From the NCBI GenBank assembly GCA_031291035.1, contig JAISLI010000008.1:1-33009 (forward strand): a DNA stretch of 33,009 nt, given 5' to 3'. The notes below the pieces were generated by a model. That model saw nothing but the letters and a program-made list of their open reading frames with translations. It was not told the origin of the DNA and searched no databases. Position numbers and translations under genes: made by a program. Shown piece after piece: positions 26,054 through 33,009 of this stretch. The stretch's first letter is position 1. Every line of letters begins with the position of its first letter. The DNA is from Desulfovibrio sp. (GTDB lineage Bacteria > Desulfobacterota > Desulfovibrionia > Desulfovibrionales > Desulfovibrionaceae).

Positions 26054-26867
26054 AGCGGCCACCACGCTCAACCTTGCTCTTCTGGGCGCGGCAAGTCTGT
26101 CCGGCGTCGCGGGGATATCGGCGCGCAGAACCTTTTTGCGAAATCTCGGCGTCCGGCTGGCCGTTCTGGCCTTTGCCGGTCAGACCCTGATGCTTCTGCT
26201 CGGTTTTCACAAAACGCTGCCCAACGGCCTGAGCCTCGGCGCTTACAGCCAACTGCTCGCCTGGTTTGTCCTGCTCGGCGGCATTGTGGTATGGCGCAGA
26301 TTGCGGCAACCGACGCCCCTGCTTTTTGCGTCTCCCCTGTGTTTTATTCTTTTTGCCGTATCGCTGCCCTGCCTTGACACCGCCGTGACATTGCCCGCAT
26401 CCCTGCAAAGTTCTTTCTACGCGCTGCATGTCGGCGCTCTGTTCTCCAGCCTGGGCCTTCTGACCATTGCCTTTTTTGCCGGGTTGCTGTTTCTTCACCT
26501 GGAAGGACGCATTAAAAGCAAGCGGCGCATGCCGGGTTTCTGGCAGGATATGCCCGCCATCTCATTGCTGGACAAAATCAACGCCCTTACCGTGCTGGCA
26601 TCCTTTCCGCTCTACACTCTCGGCGTCATATCGGGCCTGATCTGGGCCAGGAACGTTTTCGGCGCTTCCGTCACCGGCGATCCCAAGGAAGTGATGAGCA
26701 TTGCGATCTGGCTCATCTTCGGCGTGCTCTTCCACAACCGGCTCGTCAAAAACTGGAAAGGGCGCAAGCCGGCGCGCTGGACCGTGCTTGTTTTTTCGCT
26801 CTGCCTTTTTTCCATTGTTGTGATCAACACAATCATGAACACGTACCACGCGTTTGTCCGGGGGTGA
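26040..26867 (+). CDS. HemX/CcsA-like integral membrane protein
   Basis: A 275-residue protein with about eight transmembrane helices of the cytochrome c assembly (CcsA/ResC/HemX) family. The start at 26040 is set by a perfect GGAGGT five bases upstream. Conserved histidines occur at membrane edges (LLGFHKTLP, YALHVGALFSSLG and VLFHNRLVKNW). The heme-handling WWD-type loop is reduced: where CcsA has a W-x-W-D-PKE block, this protein reads ASVTGDPKEVMS, so the tryptophans are gone. This favours a HemX-like role in heme synthesis over heme ligation. The position between precorrin-2 dehydrogenase and hemA supports this; HemX in other bacteria modulates HemA level. Confidence 0.85.
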   Translation: MISPEAATTLNLALLGAASLSGVAGISARRTFLRNLGVRLAVLAFAGQTLMLLLGFHKTLPNGLSLGAYSQLLAWFVLLGGIVVWRRLRQPTPLLFASPLCFILFAVSLPCLDTAVTLPASLQSSFYALHVGALFSSLGLLTIAFFAGLLFLHLEGRIKSKRRMPGFWQDMPAISLLDKINALTVLASFPLYTLGVISGLIWARNVFGASVTGDPKEVMSIAIWLIFGVLFHNRLVKNWKGRKPARWTVLVFSLCLFSIVVINTIMNTYHAFVRG

Positions 26868-26878
26868 TTCCGTTTTCT

Positions 26879-28150
26879 ATGGAAAGCGATATTTACCTTG
26901 TGGGACTCAACCACCGCACGGCGGGAGTGGACGTGCGGGAGCGATTCGCCCTGGCGGACTGTTGCGACAGGGAACGCTGGGCCTTGCCCTGCGTCGGCCC
27001 CATACGGGAAAGCCTGATTCTCTCCACCTGTAACCGTGTGGAGCTTCTGGCCGCGGGCGAGGGCGACATCACCGGGCAGATGTTGCGGTGCTGGGCCAGT
27101 GCGCGCAAGGCGCGGATGTCGGAGATTCAGCCCTACGTGTATATTCACAGAAGCCTCGAAGCCGTCCGGCATGTTTTTTCCGTGGCCTCCAGCCTGGATT
27201 CCATGGTTCTGGGCGAGCCGCAGATACTCGGCCAGATGAAAGCGGCCTACCGCAAGGCTGCAGCATGCAGGACAACCGGCGTTATACTGAACCGCCTGCT
27301 TCACAAATCCTTTTCCGTCGCCAAACGGGTGCGCACGGAAACAGCCGTGGCTTCCAATGCCGTATCCGTCAGCTATGCCGCCGTGGAGCTTGCCAAGCGC
27401 ATCTTCGGCGACATGCGCCGGCACAGGGTTTTACTGGTGGGGGCGGGGGAAATGGCCGAACTCGCGGCCACGCATCTGCTGCAAAACGGTGTTGACGAAA
27501 TCCTGGTGGCAAACCGCACCCACGCGCGCGGCGAGGATCTCGCAAGGCAATTTCGGGGTCGGGCGGTGCCCTTTGAACGGCTGGCGGATTTTCTGCCTTC
27601 CGTGGACATCATCATCACCTCCACCGGATCTCCCGAGCCGATCATCCGCGCCGGGGACGTCAGGGCAGTACTCAGGGCGCGAAAAAACAGCCCGATGTTT
27701 TTTATCGATATCGCCGTGCCGCGCGACATAGACCCGGACGTCAACAGTATTGACAACGTCTATCTGTACGACATTGACGACCTGAAAGAAGTGGTTGAGG
27801 AAAATATCGCCGGCCGGCGTGACGAGGCGGGACGGGCGCGCAAAATCGTGAATGAGGAAGTGGCGGCCTTTGCCGCATGGCTTGCCACGCTTGACGTGCA
27901 GCCGACACTGGTGGCTCTGGTCGGCCGAGGGGAGCGCCTGGCCGGCGAAGAAGTCGCCAGGACGCTCAAACGTCTGGGAAGCGATGATGAAAAACTGCGT
28001 GAAGCGCTGGAAATAATGGCCGACTCGCTGGTGCGCAAGCTGCACCATGACCCGATCATGTTTCTGAAACACGGCTGCGCGCACCAGGAAAGCAACACCT
28101 CGCGCATCAGCGCCATACGACGGATTTTCAACCTGGACACAGATTCCTGA
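26879..28150 (+). CDS. hemA: Glutamyl-tRNA reductase
   Basis: A 423-residue NADPH-dependent enzyme that converts glutamyl-tRNA to glutamate-1-semialdehyde, the first step of C5-pathway tetrapyrrole synthesis. The catalytic Cys51 lies in ILSTCNRVELL. The block SSLDSMVLGEPQILGQMK follows, and the NADPH domain shows VLLVGAGEMAELAATHLL at about 188-205. The C-terminal dimerisation helices end in the MFLKHG region. The ATG at 26879 gives the usual N-terminus (MESDIYLVGLNHRTAG); an upstream GTG at 26864 overlaps the previous stop and is the alternative. It is third in the siroheme/heme operon and abuts tilS with no gap. Confidence 0.96.
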   Translation: MESDIYLVGLNHRTAGVDVRERFALADCCDRERWALPCVGPIRESLILSTCNRVELLAAGEGDITGQMLRCWASARKARMSEIQPYVYIHRSLEAVRHVFSVASSLDSMVLGEPQILGQMKAAYRKAAACRTTGVILNRLLHKSFSVAKRVRTETAVASNAVSVSYAAVELAKRIFGDMRRHRVLLVGAGEMAELAATHLLQNGVDEILVANRTHARGEDLARQFRGRAVPFERLADFLPSVDIIITSTGSPEPIIRAGDVRAVLRARKNSPMFFIDIAVPRDIDPDVNSIDNVYLYDIDDLKEVVEENIAGRRDEAGRARKIVNEEVAAFAAWLATLDVQPTLVALVGRGERLAGEEVARTLKRLGSDDEKLREALEIMADSLVRKLHHDPIMFLKHGCAHQESNTSRISAIRRIFNLDTDS

Positions 28151-29191
28151 ATGATCTCTCCGGACATTCACAGCCTCTCACCGGCGTCCGCGAAACTGTG
28201 CCTCTCCGTGGAACGCTTTCTTCTGTCCCTGGGCCTCGGAAGGGGCGACCGTCTGCTGGCGGCCGTCTCCGGCGGCGCGGATTCCATGGCCCTGATTCTT
28301 GTTCTGCGCATCCTCGCTCCGAGGCTGGATTTGCATGTCTCCGCCCTGACGGTGGATCACGGAATTTTGCCTGAGGCCAGCGCCGTCGCGGCCACGGCGG
28401 TGAGGCGATGCGCCGCTCTGGGCGTCGGTTGCGCTTTGAAAAAGGCTGACGTGCCCGGCCTTGCGGGCAGGGAACGCCTCGGCCTGGAGGAAGCCGGACG
28501 TAAATTGCGTTACAGGATTCTGGAAGAGGAGCGGGCGGCGCAAAAGGCGGATTATATTGCGCTCGGGCATCACCAGGCCGATCTGGCGGAGGATGTACTC
28601 ATGAGACTCACGCGCGGCGCGGGCTGGCCGGCTCTGGGCGGCATGCGGGCGCGCGACGCCCGAAGGCGCCTTTTGCGCCCGTTGCTTTGCGTCAAACCGC
28701 AATCTCTCAGGATGCTTTTGCGGGAATGCCGCATTGACTGGTTTGAAGACCCTGGCAATTCGGATCTGCGCTTCAAACGCAACCGCATGCGCCATATCGT
28801 GTTGCCCGCGCTCAGAAAGGAAAACCCTTCCCTTGACCGCGCCGTGGCGCGATTATGGCGACTTGCCCGGACAGACAGGGATTATTGGGAAAACCTCCTT
28901 GACGCCCTGCTGAACAAAGTTCAATGGAAGGCCGACGCACGGGAAGTGACCCTGCCCGGAGGATTGCTGCACGGGTTGCACGCCGCTGTCCGCTTGCGCC
29001 TTTATCACAGGGCTCTATCTTTTCTGGCGGGCCGGGAGGGCAATAAACGCGGGATTCAGGGCAGAAGCGACACGCTTCTGGCCCTGGACTCCGCCCTCGC
29101 GGAAGGCCGGGGCAACACCCGCTTTCAGTTGCCGGGCGGCCTGGAAGCGCGGCTGGACAAAGGGGCGGTGGTTTTCACCGCAAAATTTTAA
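28151..29191 (+). CDS. tilS: tRNA(Ile)-lysidine synthase
   Basis: A 346-residue ATP-dependent enzyme that converts C34 of the CAU-anticodon tRNA-Ile to lysidine, so that it reads AUA. The N-type ATP pyrophosphatase P-loop is AAVSGGADSMAL (38-48). Further family blocks are TVDHGI, GHHQADLAEDVLMRLTRGAG and RNRMRHIVLPAL. Beyond the catalytic domain there is a helical region, but the C-terminal TilS_C domain seen in E. coli appears reduced. The ATG directly follows the hemA stop (TGA-ATG), so translation is likely coupled. No functional tie to heme synthesis is needed to explain this. Confidence 0.93.
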   Translation: MISPDIHSLSPASAKLCLSVERFLLSLGLGRGDRLLAAVSGGADSMALILVLRILAPRLDLHVSALTVDHGILPEASAVAATAVRRCAALGVGCALKKADVPGLAGRERLGLEEAGRKLRYRILEEERAAQKADYIALGHHQADLAEDVLMRLTRGAGWPALGGMRARDARRRLLRPLLCVKPQSLRMLLRECRIDWFEDPGNSDLRFKRNRMRHIVLPALRKENPSLDRAVARLWRLARTDRDYWENLLDALLNKVQWKADAREVTLPGGLLHGLHAAVRLRLYHRALSFLAGREGNKRGIQGRSDTLLALDSALAEGRGNTRFQLPGGLEARLDKGAVVFTAKF

Positions 29192-29243
29192 ATTTACAGG
29201 CAACGCCCGGTATTGAGAAACAACATATAACACGCGGCGACAC

Positions 29244-29272
29244 TCGACATTTTACGGAAAAGCATATATGCT
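29244..29272 (+). promoter_or_regulatory. Putative hisD promoter
   Basis: TCGACA (29244-29249) and TATGCT (29267-29272) are spaced by 17 bp in the 119-bp gap after tilS. The leader to the ATG at 29311 would be about 32 nt. Confidence 0.4.
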
Positions 29273-29310
29273 GACGGCATGCGTGGATATGGATTTTTGT
29301 GGAGAATATC

Positions 29311-30612
29311 ATGGCATGCCGCATTCTGACGTTGAGCAGTGAACAGGAGTGGCCCGGGGCCGGACAATGGCTCAAGGGACGCGCAGAGCCCGACGCCGGC
29401 GTGGAAAGCGGCGTGCGCGAAATACTCGCGGCCGTGCGGGAAAAAGGCGACGCAGCGCTTTGCGAATACACGCGCCGCTTCGACTGCCCGGACTTTGCCC
29501 CCCCCCTGCGTGTGAGCGGGCGGGACATCGCCCGCGCCGCCGCCCAAGTGCCGCCGGAACACCAGGAGCATATCAGCGCCGCGGCCGCGAATATCCGCGA
29601 TTTTCACGAAGCCCAGACGGAAAAATCCTGGTTCATGACGCGGGCGGACGGGAGCATTCTCGGCCAACGTGTGTTGCCCGTGGACGCTGTCGGCCTGTAT
29701 GTGCCCGGCGGCCGGGGGGGCAATACCCCCCTGGTCTCATCCCTGCTCATGAACGCGATCCCCGCGCAGGTCGCCGGCGTGCCGCGCATTGCGGTATGCA
29801 CCCCGCCGCGCGGGGACGGCGGCATCAACCCCGTGATTTTGGCGGCGGCGCATCTGCTGGACATTGACGAAGTCTACCGCGTGGGCGGGGCCTGGGCCAT
29901 CGCCGCCCTCGCCTTCGGCACGGAAAGCCTGCCCGGGGTGGACGTTGTCGCGGGCCCCGGCAATATTTGGGTGACAACGGCAAAACGCCTTTGCCACGGC
30001 GCCGTGGGCATAGACATGACAGCCGGCCCGAGCGAAGTGCTGATTCTGGCGGACGCCACAGCCGACCCCGCCATGATCGCGGCGGACATGCTCGCCCAGG
30101 CGGAGCACGATCCATTGGCTTCAGCCCTGTGCCTTACGGATAACCGCGCCCTGGCGGACAGGCTCCACCAGGAACTGCAAAAACAGTGCGCCGTCCTGCC
30201 CCGATCCCGGACAGCGGCCCGTTCGCTGCTGGACTGGGGGGCCATCGTGATCACGCCGGACATGAAAACCGCCGTCGCCGTGGCCAATCAAATCGCTCCG
30301 GAGCATCTGGAAGTCTGCACGGCTGACCCCTGGAGCCTGCTGCCCGAAATCCGCCATGCCGGGGCCGTGTTTCTGGGCTCTCACAGCCCGGAGGCCGTGG
30401 GAGACTACTTTGCCGGCCCCAATCACGTGCTGCCCACCATGAGCACGGCGCGTTTCGCTTCGGCGCTGTCCGTGCAGACGTTTTGTAAAAAAACCAGCAT
30501 TCTCGCCATATCTCCAGCTTTTGTGCGGGAAAACGCGACCGCGGTCGCAAATCTGGCCCGGCTGGAAGGCCTGGAAGCTCATGCCCGCTCGGTGGAAGCG
30601 CGTCTGCCCTGA
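29311..30612 (+). CDS. hisD: Histidinol dehydrogenase
   Basis: A 433-residue Zn-dependent enzyme that catalyses the last two steps of histidine synthesis, L-histidinol to L-histidine, with two NAD+. Signature blocks are YVPGGRGGNTPLVSS, GPGNIWVTTAKR, DMTAGPSEVLILAD, QAEHDPLA and the active-site region APEHLEV. The C-terminal GSHSPEAVGDYFAGPNHVLPT holds further metal and substrate residues. The ATG at 29311 has GGAG six bases upstream and is preferred to the GTG at 29299. No other his gene is in the window, so the pathway genes are scattered. It is followed by purC after 25 bp. Confidence 0.97.
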   Translation: MACRILTLSSEQEWPGAGQWLKGRAEPDAGVESGVREILAAVREKGDAALCEYTRRFDCPDFAPPLRVSGRDIARAAAQVPPEHQEHISAAAANIRDFHEAQTEKSWFMTRADGSILGQRVLPVDAVGLYVPGGRGGNTPLVSSLLMNAIPAQVAGVPRIAVCTPPRGDGGINPVILAAAHLLDIDEVYRVGGAWAIAALAFGTESLPGVDVVAGPGNIWVTTAKRLCHGAVGIDMTAGPSEVLILADATADPAMIAADMLAQAEHDPLASALCLTDNRALADRLHQELQKQCAVLPRSRTAARSLLDWGAIVITPDMKTAVAVANQIAPEHLEVCTADPWSLLPEIRHAGAVFLGSHSPEAVGDYFAGPNHVLPTMSTARFASALSVQTFCKKTSILAISPAFVRENATAVANLARLEGLEAHARSVEARLP

Positions 30613-30637
30613 AACAGGACGGCACTTGGAGAAGAGT

Positions 30638-31528
30638 ATGCAAGTTGTGGTAAAAACCGATATAAAAATCTTTCCCCTGCATTCGCGCGGCAAGGTGCGC
30701 GACATCTATGCCGTTGACGACGACACCCTGCTGATTGTGACGACAGACCGCATGTCCGCTTTTGACGTGATCATGGGTGAGCCCGTCCCTTACAAGGGAA
30801 TCATTTTGAATAAAATTACCCTCTTCTGGATGGAGAAATTCAAGGGCATCGTTCCCAACCATTTGCTTGAAAGCGACGTCCGCCGTTTTCCCGCCCCGCT
30901 CGCTCCCTATGCCGACATGCTGGAAGGCCGCGCCGTGCTTGCGCGCAAGGCGGAACCGCTGCCCGTGGAGTGCATCGCGCGCGGCTATATCACCGGTTCG
31001 GGCTGGAAAGACTATCAGGCGCATGGAAACCTGTGCGGCCGCAAACTGCCTGCCGGCCTGCGGGAATCCGACAAGCTGTCCCCGACGATTTTTACCCCCT
31101 CCACCAAGGCCGAGCCCGGCAAACACGATGAAAACATCTCTCTTTCCGAGGCGGCGCGTCTGCTCGGCCGGACGACGGCCGGGGAAGCCGAAAAAATTTC
31201 CCTTGCCGTTTATGAGGCCGGCCGGGCCTATGCGGCCGAACGCGGCATTCTTGTGGCGGACACCAAGCTTGAATTCGGCATGATTGACGGCCGCCTGCAT
31301 CTGATTGACGAAGTGCTGACGCCGGATTCTTCCCGCTTCTGGCCGGCGGCGGAATATAAACCCGGACAGGCGCAACCCAGCTTTGACAAGCAGTATTTGC
31401 GCGACTGGCTGAAAAAACAGTCCTGGAACATGCGGCCTCCGCCGCCCGCCCTGCCCGCCCGGGTGATTGAGGCCACGGCCGCCCGCTACAGAGAGGCCTA
31501 TGAGACACTGACCGGCGAAAAACTATAG
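30638..31528 (+). CDS. purC: Phosphoribosylaminoimidazole-succinocarboxamide synthase
   Basis: A 296-residue ATP-dependent enzyme of purine synthesis that joins aspartate to CAIR. Characteristic blocks are HSRGKVRDIYAVDDD near the N-terminus, TDRMSAFDVIMGEP, CIARGYITGSGWKDYQ, FTPSTKAEPGKHDENIS, VADTKLEFG and DEVLTPDSSRFW. Its length (about 296) is that of the longer, yeast-like bacterial form. The ATG at 30638 has GGAGAAG upstream; upstream in-frame codons lie inside hisD. Spacing to fabI is 9 bp, so hisD-purC-fabI is probably one transcription unit. Confidence 0.96.
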   Translation: MQVVVKTDIKIFPLHSRGKVRDIYAVDDDTLLIVTTDRMSAFDVIMGEPVPYKGIILNKITLFWMEKFKGIVPNHLLESDVRRFPAPLAPYADMLEGRAVLARKAEPLPVECIARGYITGSGWKDYQAHGNLCGRKLPAGLRESDKLSPTIFTPSTKAEPGKHDENISLSEAARLLGRTTAGEAEKISLAVYEAGRAYAAERGILVADTKLEFGMIDGRLHLIDEVLTPDSSRFWPAAEYKPGQAQPSFDKQYLRDWLKKQSWNMRPPPPALPARVIEATAARYREAYETLTGEKL

Positions 31529-31537
31529 GAGACAACT

Positions 31538-32302
31538 ATGCTGCTGAAGGAAAAGAAGGCCCTTGTCATGGGGCTTGCCAACAATAAAAGCATAGCTTGG
31601 GGCATAGCTTCCTGTTTCAAGGAACAGGGCGCCCGTCTGGCTTTCAATTATGTGGGCGACGCCATCAAAAAACGGGTGGAACCCCTGAGTGAAGAAATCG
31701 GCGCCGAGTTCATCTTTCCCTGCGACGTGAACGACGACGCCCAGATTGAGGCGGCCGCCGGAACCATCAGGGAAAAATGGGGCAATATCGACGTGCTCGT
31801 GCACTCCATCGCCTTTGCCAATCGCGAGGATTTGACGGGCCCCTACATGAACGTCTCGCGCGAGGGATTCAGACTGGCCCTGGAAGTTTCCGCCTATTCC
31901 CTCACGGCTGTCTGCCGCGCCTTCGCCCCGCTGCTGCGCGAAGGCGCGTCCGTCATCACCATGACATACCACGGCTCCACCGGGATTATCCCCGGCTACA
32001 ACGTTATGGGCGTCGCCAAGGCCGCGCTGGAAGCATCCGTGCGCTATCTGGCGCTGGATCTCGGCGAAAAGGGAGTGCGCGTGAACGCCATCAGCGCCGG
32101 CCCCATCAAAACCCTGGCGGCATCCGCCGTGTCGGGTCTGAAAAACATCTTCGCCCGCGTGGAAGAAGCAGCGCCCCTGCACCGCAACGTCACCGCGACC
32201 GAGGTGGGCGGCCTTGCCGTATTTTTGGCTTCCGACCTGGCCTCGGCCGTTACCGGCGAAATCGTATACGCCGACTGCGGTTTCAGCCGACTGGGGATAT
32301 GA
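31538..32302 (+). CDS. fabI: Enoyl-[acyl-carrier-protein] reductase (NADH)
   Basis: A 254-residue short-chain dehydrogenase of the FabI type, which reduces trans-2-enoyl-ACP in the last step of the fatty acid elongation cycle. The cofactor motif is GLANNKSIAWGIA (12-24), HSIAFA is at 89-94, and the catalytic set Tyr144, Tyr154 and Lys161 occurs in TMTYHG and YNVMGVAK. These match the FabI Y-x6-K arrangement, so a triclosan-binding-type enzyme is expected. The ATG has AGGAGA seven bases upstream. Two tiny membrane protein genes follow immediately. Confidence 0.96.
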   Translation: MLLKEKKALVMGLANNKSIAWGIASCFKEQGARLAFNYVGDAIKKRVEPLSEEIGAEFIFPCDVNDDAQIEAAAGTIREKWGNIDVLVHSIAFANREDLTGPYMNVSREGFRLALEVSAYSLTAVCRAFAPLLREGASVITMTYHGSTGIIPGYNVMGVAKAALEASVRYLALDLGEKGVRVNAISAGPIKTLAASAVSGLKNIFARVEEAAPLHRNVTATEVGGLAVFLASDLASAVTGEIVYADCGFSRLGI

Positions 32303-32434
32303 ATGGACTACGGCCTGTTGAATGCCCTCGGCATTATGGTCATGGCCGTGTTCGGTCTGTGGGCGTTTTATGCCGCGGCCTCCGGAAAATCCGACCGCAA
32401 AAGGCGTAAACCGGACGACAAGACGACTGGGTGA
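32303..32434 (+). CDS. Tiny membrane protein (43 aa), unknown function
   Basis: The ATG starts on the base after the fabI stop codon, with GGGGAT upstream. It encodes 43 residues: one hydrophobic helix (LLNALGIMVMAVFGLWAFYAA, key span 5-25) and a very basic tail (SDRKRRKPDDK). I do not recognise a family. Position and composition suggest a single-pass inner-membrane peptide translated with fabI. Confidence 0.55.
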   Translation: MDYGLLNALGIMVMAVFGLWAFYAAASGKSDRKRRKPDDKTTG

Positions 32435-32438
32435 CACT

Positions 32439-32603
32439 ATGTGGGCGGTTATGGCGATTGTCTGTATTGCGCTGCTGGCTTGGCTGATCGGCAAGGCCGT
32501 CAAAGGCACGCCTTTTTCGGAAAGCGGCCCGTGCATGGTCAATCCGCGCGCCTTTCGCCGGGAGGGATGCCAAGGCAGACGCATCCAGGGAAGCGCTGAT
32601 TAA
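32439..32603 (+). CDS. Tiny membrane protein (54 aa), unknown function
   Basis: The ATG is four bases after the preceding stop, with GGGTG upstream. It encodes 54 residues: an N-terminal hydrophobic helix (WAVMAIVCIALLAWLIG, 2-18) followed by a basic C-terminal tail with two cysteines (PCMVN and GCQGR). I know no family for it. The tight arrangement of fabI, the 43-codon gene and this gene argues for real, coupled expression, but the sizes leave doubt. Confidence 0.5.
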   Translation: MWAVMAIVCIALLAWLIGKAVKGTPFSESGPCMVNPRAFRREGCQGRRIQGSAD

Positions 32604-32638
32604 ATCTCGGGGCCGACAGAAGCCGTCACCCTGATCTT

Positions 32639-32677
32639 ATTGTCGCAAGGCGAATTTACTCCGCCGCAAGCGACAAT
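32639..32677 (+). terminator. Hairpin after the fabI gene group
   Basis: ATTGTCGC (32639-32646) pairs with GCGACAAT (32670-32677); inside it GGCG/CGCC forms a second stem. There is no T run. It may terminate the hisD-purC-fabI transcript, but it also forms part of the repeat element read from 32698 on the minus strand. Confidence 0.45.
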
Positions 32678-32698
32678 CTCAAAGCGAAATTGCTCTAA
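32673..32698 (-). repeat. Dispersed repeat, copy 3
   Basis: On the minus strand TTAGAGCAATTTCGCTTTG leads into GAGATTGTCGCTTGCGGCGG, a GC-rich hairpin. Head and hairpin order match the element at 23049-23102. The palindrome is less perfect than in copy 1. Confidence 0.7.
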
Positions 32699-33009
32699 TT
32701 GACGCTTGAACCGGGAGCGGGCGGGCCAGGCCCCGCTTTCTCAGGCCGTCTTCGGGACGTTCCGGCGCGCCGTCAAGGCGCGCGGTTTTCAGGCCGCTCC
32801 GGGGGTTGGCCAGGGTGGTACGCCGGGTCACCGCGCCGCCCGCCGCCTCGGAAGCGGCCATGGTCATCCGGGCCACCGCGCCGAGTTCCGCGAAGTGCGC
32901 CGCGCTCTCGATGGTTTTGACGGTCAGGTCCCGGTCATTGCCGATGTATTCCACATCCGTGGCCCGGGAGAGAAAGCGCACGCCCGGCCCGGAGGAGGCC
33001 GGGTCAGCC
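32679..33009 (-). CDS. 3' end of an unrecognised gene, cut by the window edge
   Basis: An open frame enters from beyond the right edge and ends with TGA at 32679-32681. At least 109 residues are visible, with GC-rich third positions like the neighbouring genes. The sequence includes VRFLSRATDVEYIGNDRDL, SAAHFAELGAVARMTMAAS and a Pro/Arg-rich end. I cannot assign a family. The last residues (SIRAISL) are encoded by the dispersed repeat, so the original C-terminus may have been replaced when the repeat was inserted. It is convergent with the fabI group. Confidence 0.5.
   Translation of the reverse strand, partial: ADPASSGPGVRFLSRATDVEYIGNDRDLTVKTIESAAHFAELGAVARMTMAASEAAGGAVTRRTTLANPRSGLKTARLDGAPERPEDGLRKRGLARPLPVQASIRAISL

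Overview
The window is a GC-rich bacterial chromosome segment (AT-rich only in promoters and a few intergenic repeats) with dense, mostly housekeeping gene content. The gene set suggests a sulfate-reducing deltaproteobacterium (Desulfobacterota), most likely a Desulfovibrio-like Desulfovibrionaceae member: a siroheme/heme operon of precorrin-2 dehydrogenase, HemX-like protein and HemA, a HesB-like (seleno)protein homologue in its cysteine form, a GAF protein next to gapA, and an mre/rod operon ending in a bactofilin. This assignment is inference from gene content; there is no rRNA gene in the window.

Layout. 1-2390 (minus): galU followed by an RsmF/RsmB-type rRNA m5C methyltransferase. 2661-4654 (plus): a small lipoprotein and a Wza-like polysaccharide export protein, ended by a strong hairpin. 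4716-6769 (minus): an Hsp20 chaperone and a LysM lytic transglycosylase lipoprotein. 6891-7721 (plus): a SpoU/TrmH rRNA methyltransferase with a long hairpin terminator. 8037-13337 (minus): a CitMHS-type citrate transporter, mfd, and a HesB-like Fe-S protein. 13463-13547: tRNA-Leu(UAG). 13647-15234 (minus): gapA and a GAF protein. 15363-21168 (minus): mreB-mreC-mreD-mrdA-rodA-bactofilin, a compact cell-shape operon with overlapping genes. 21393-23050 (plus): a large polytopic membrane protein split by a run of 17 G. 23051-23380: repeat-rich spacer. 23381-25178 (minus): murA and a BON-domain lipoprotein. 25355-29191 (plus): precorrin-2 dehydrogenase, hemX-like, hemA, tilS. 29311-32603 (plus): hisD, purC, fabI and two tiny membrane proteins. 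32679 to the right edge (minus): the 3' end of an unrecognised gene.

How the genes work together. The main themes are envelope construction (UDP-glucose supply, polysaccharide export, murein precursor synthesis by MurA, murein elongation by MreBCD/PBP2/RodA, murein trimming by the transglycosylase), tetrapyrrole supply for sulfite reductase and cytochromes, and translation or tRNA maintenance.

The most interesting feature is the G17 tract at 22310-22326 inside the polytopic membrane protein. As sequenced, the gene is out of frame; a tract of 15 or 18 G would restore one protein of about 550 residues. This is the signature of a phase-variable contingency gene, probably one that alters a surface glycan, although a homopolymer sequencing error must be excluded. 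Directly downstream lie a MITE-like element of about 129 bp, a probable transposase remnant, and a CRISPR-repeat-like hairpin that has a second, near-identical copy abutting the tRNA-Leu gene. Related palindromes occur at 7880-7910 and 32673-32698.
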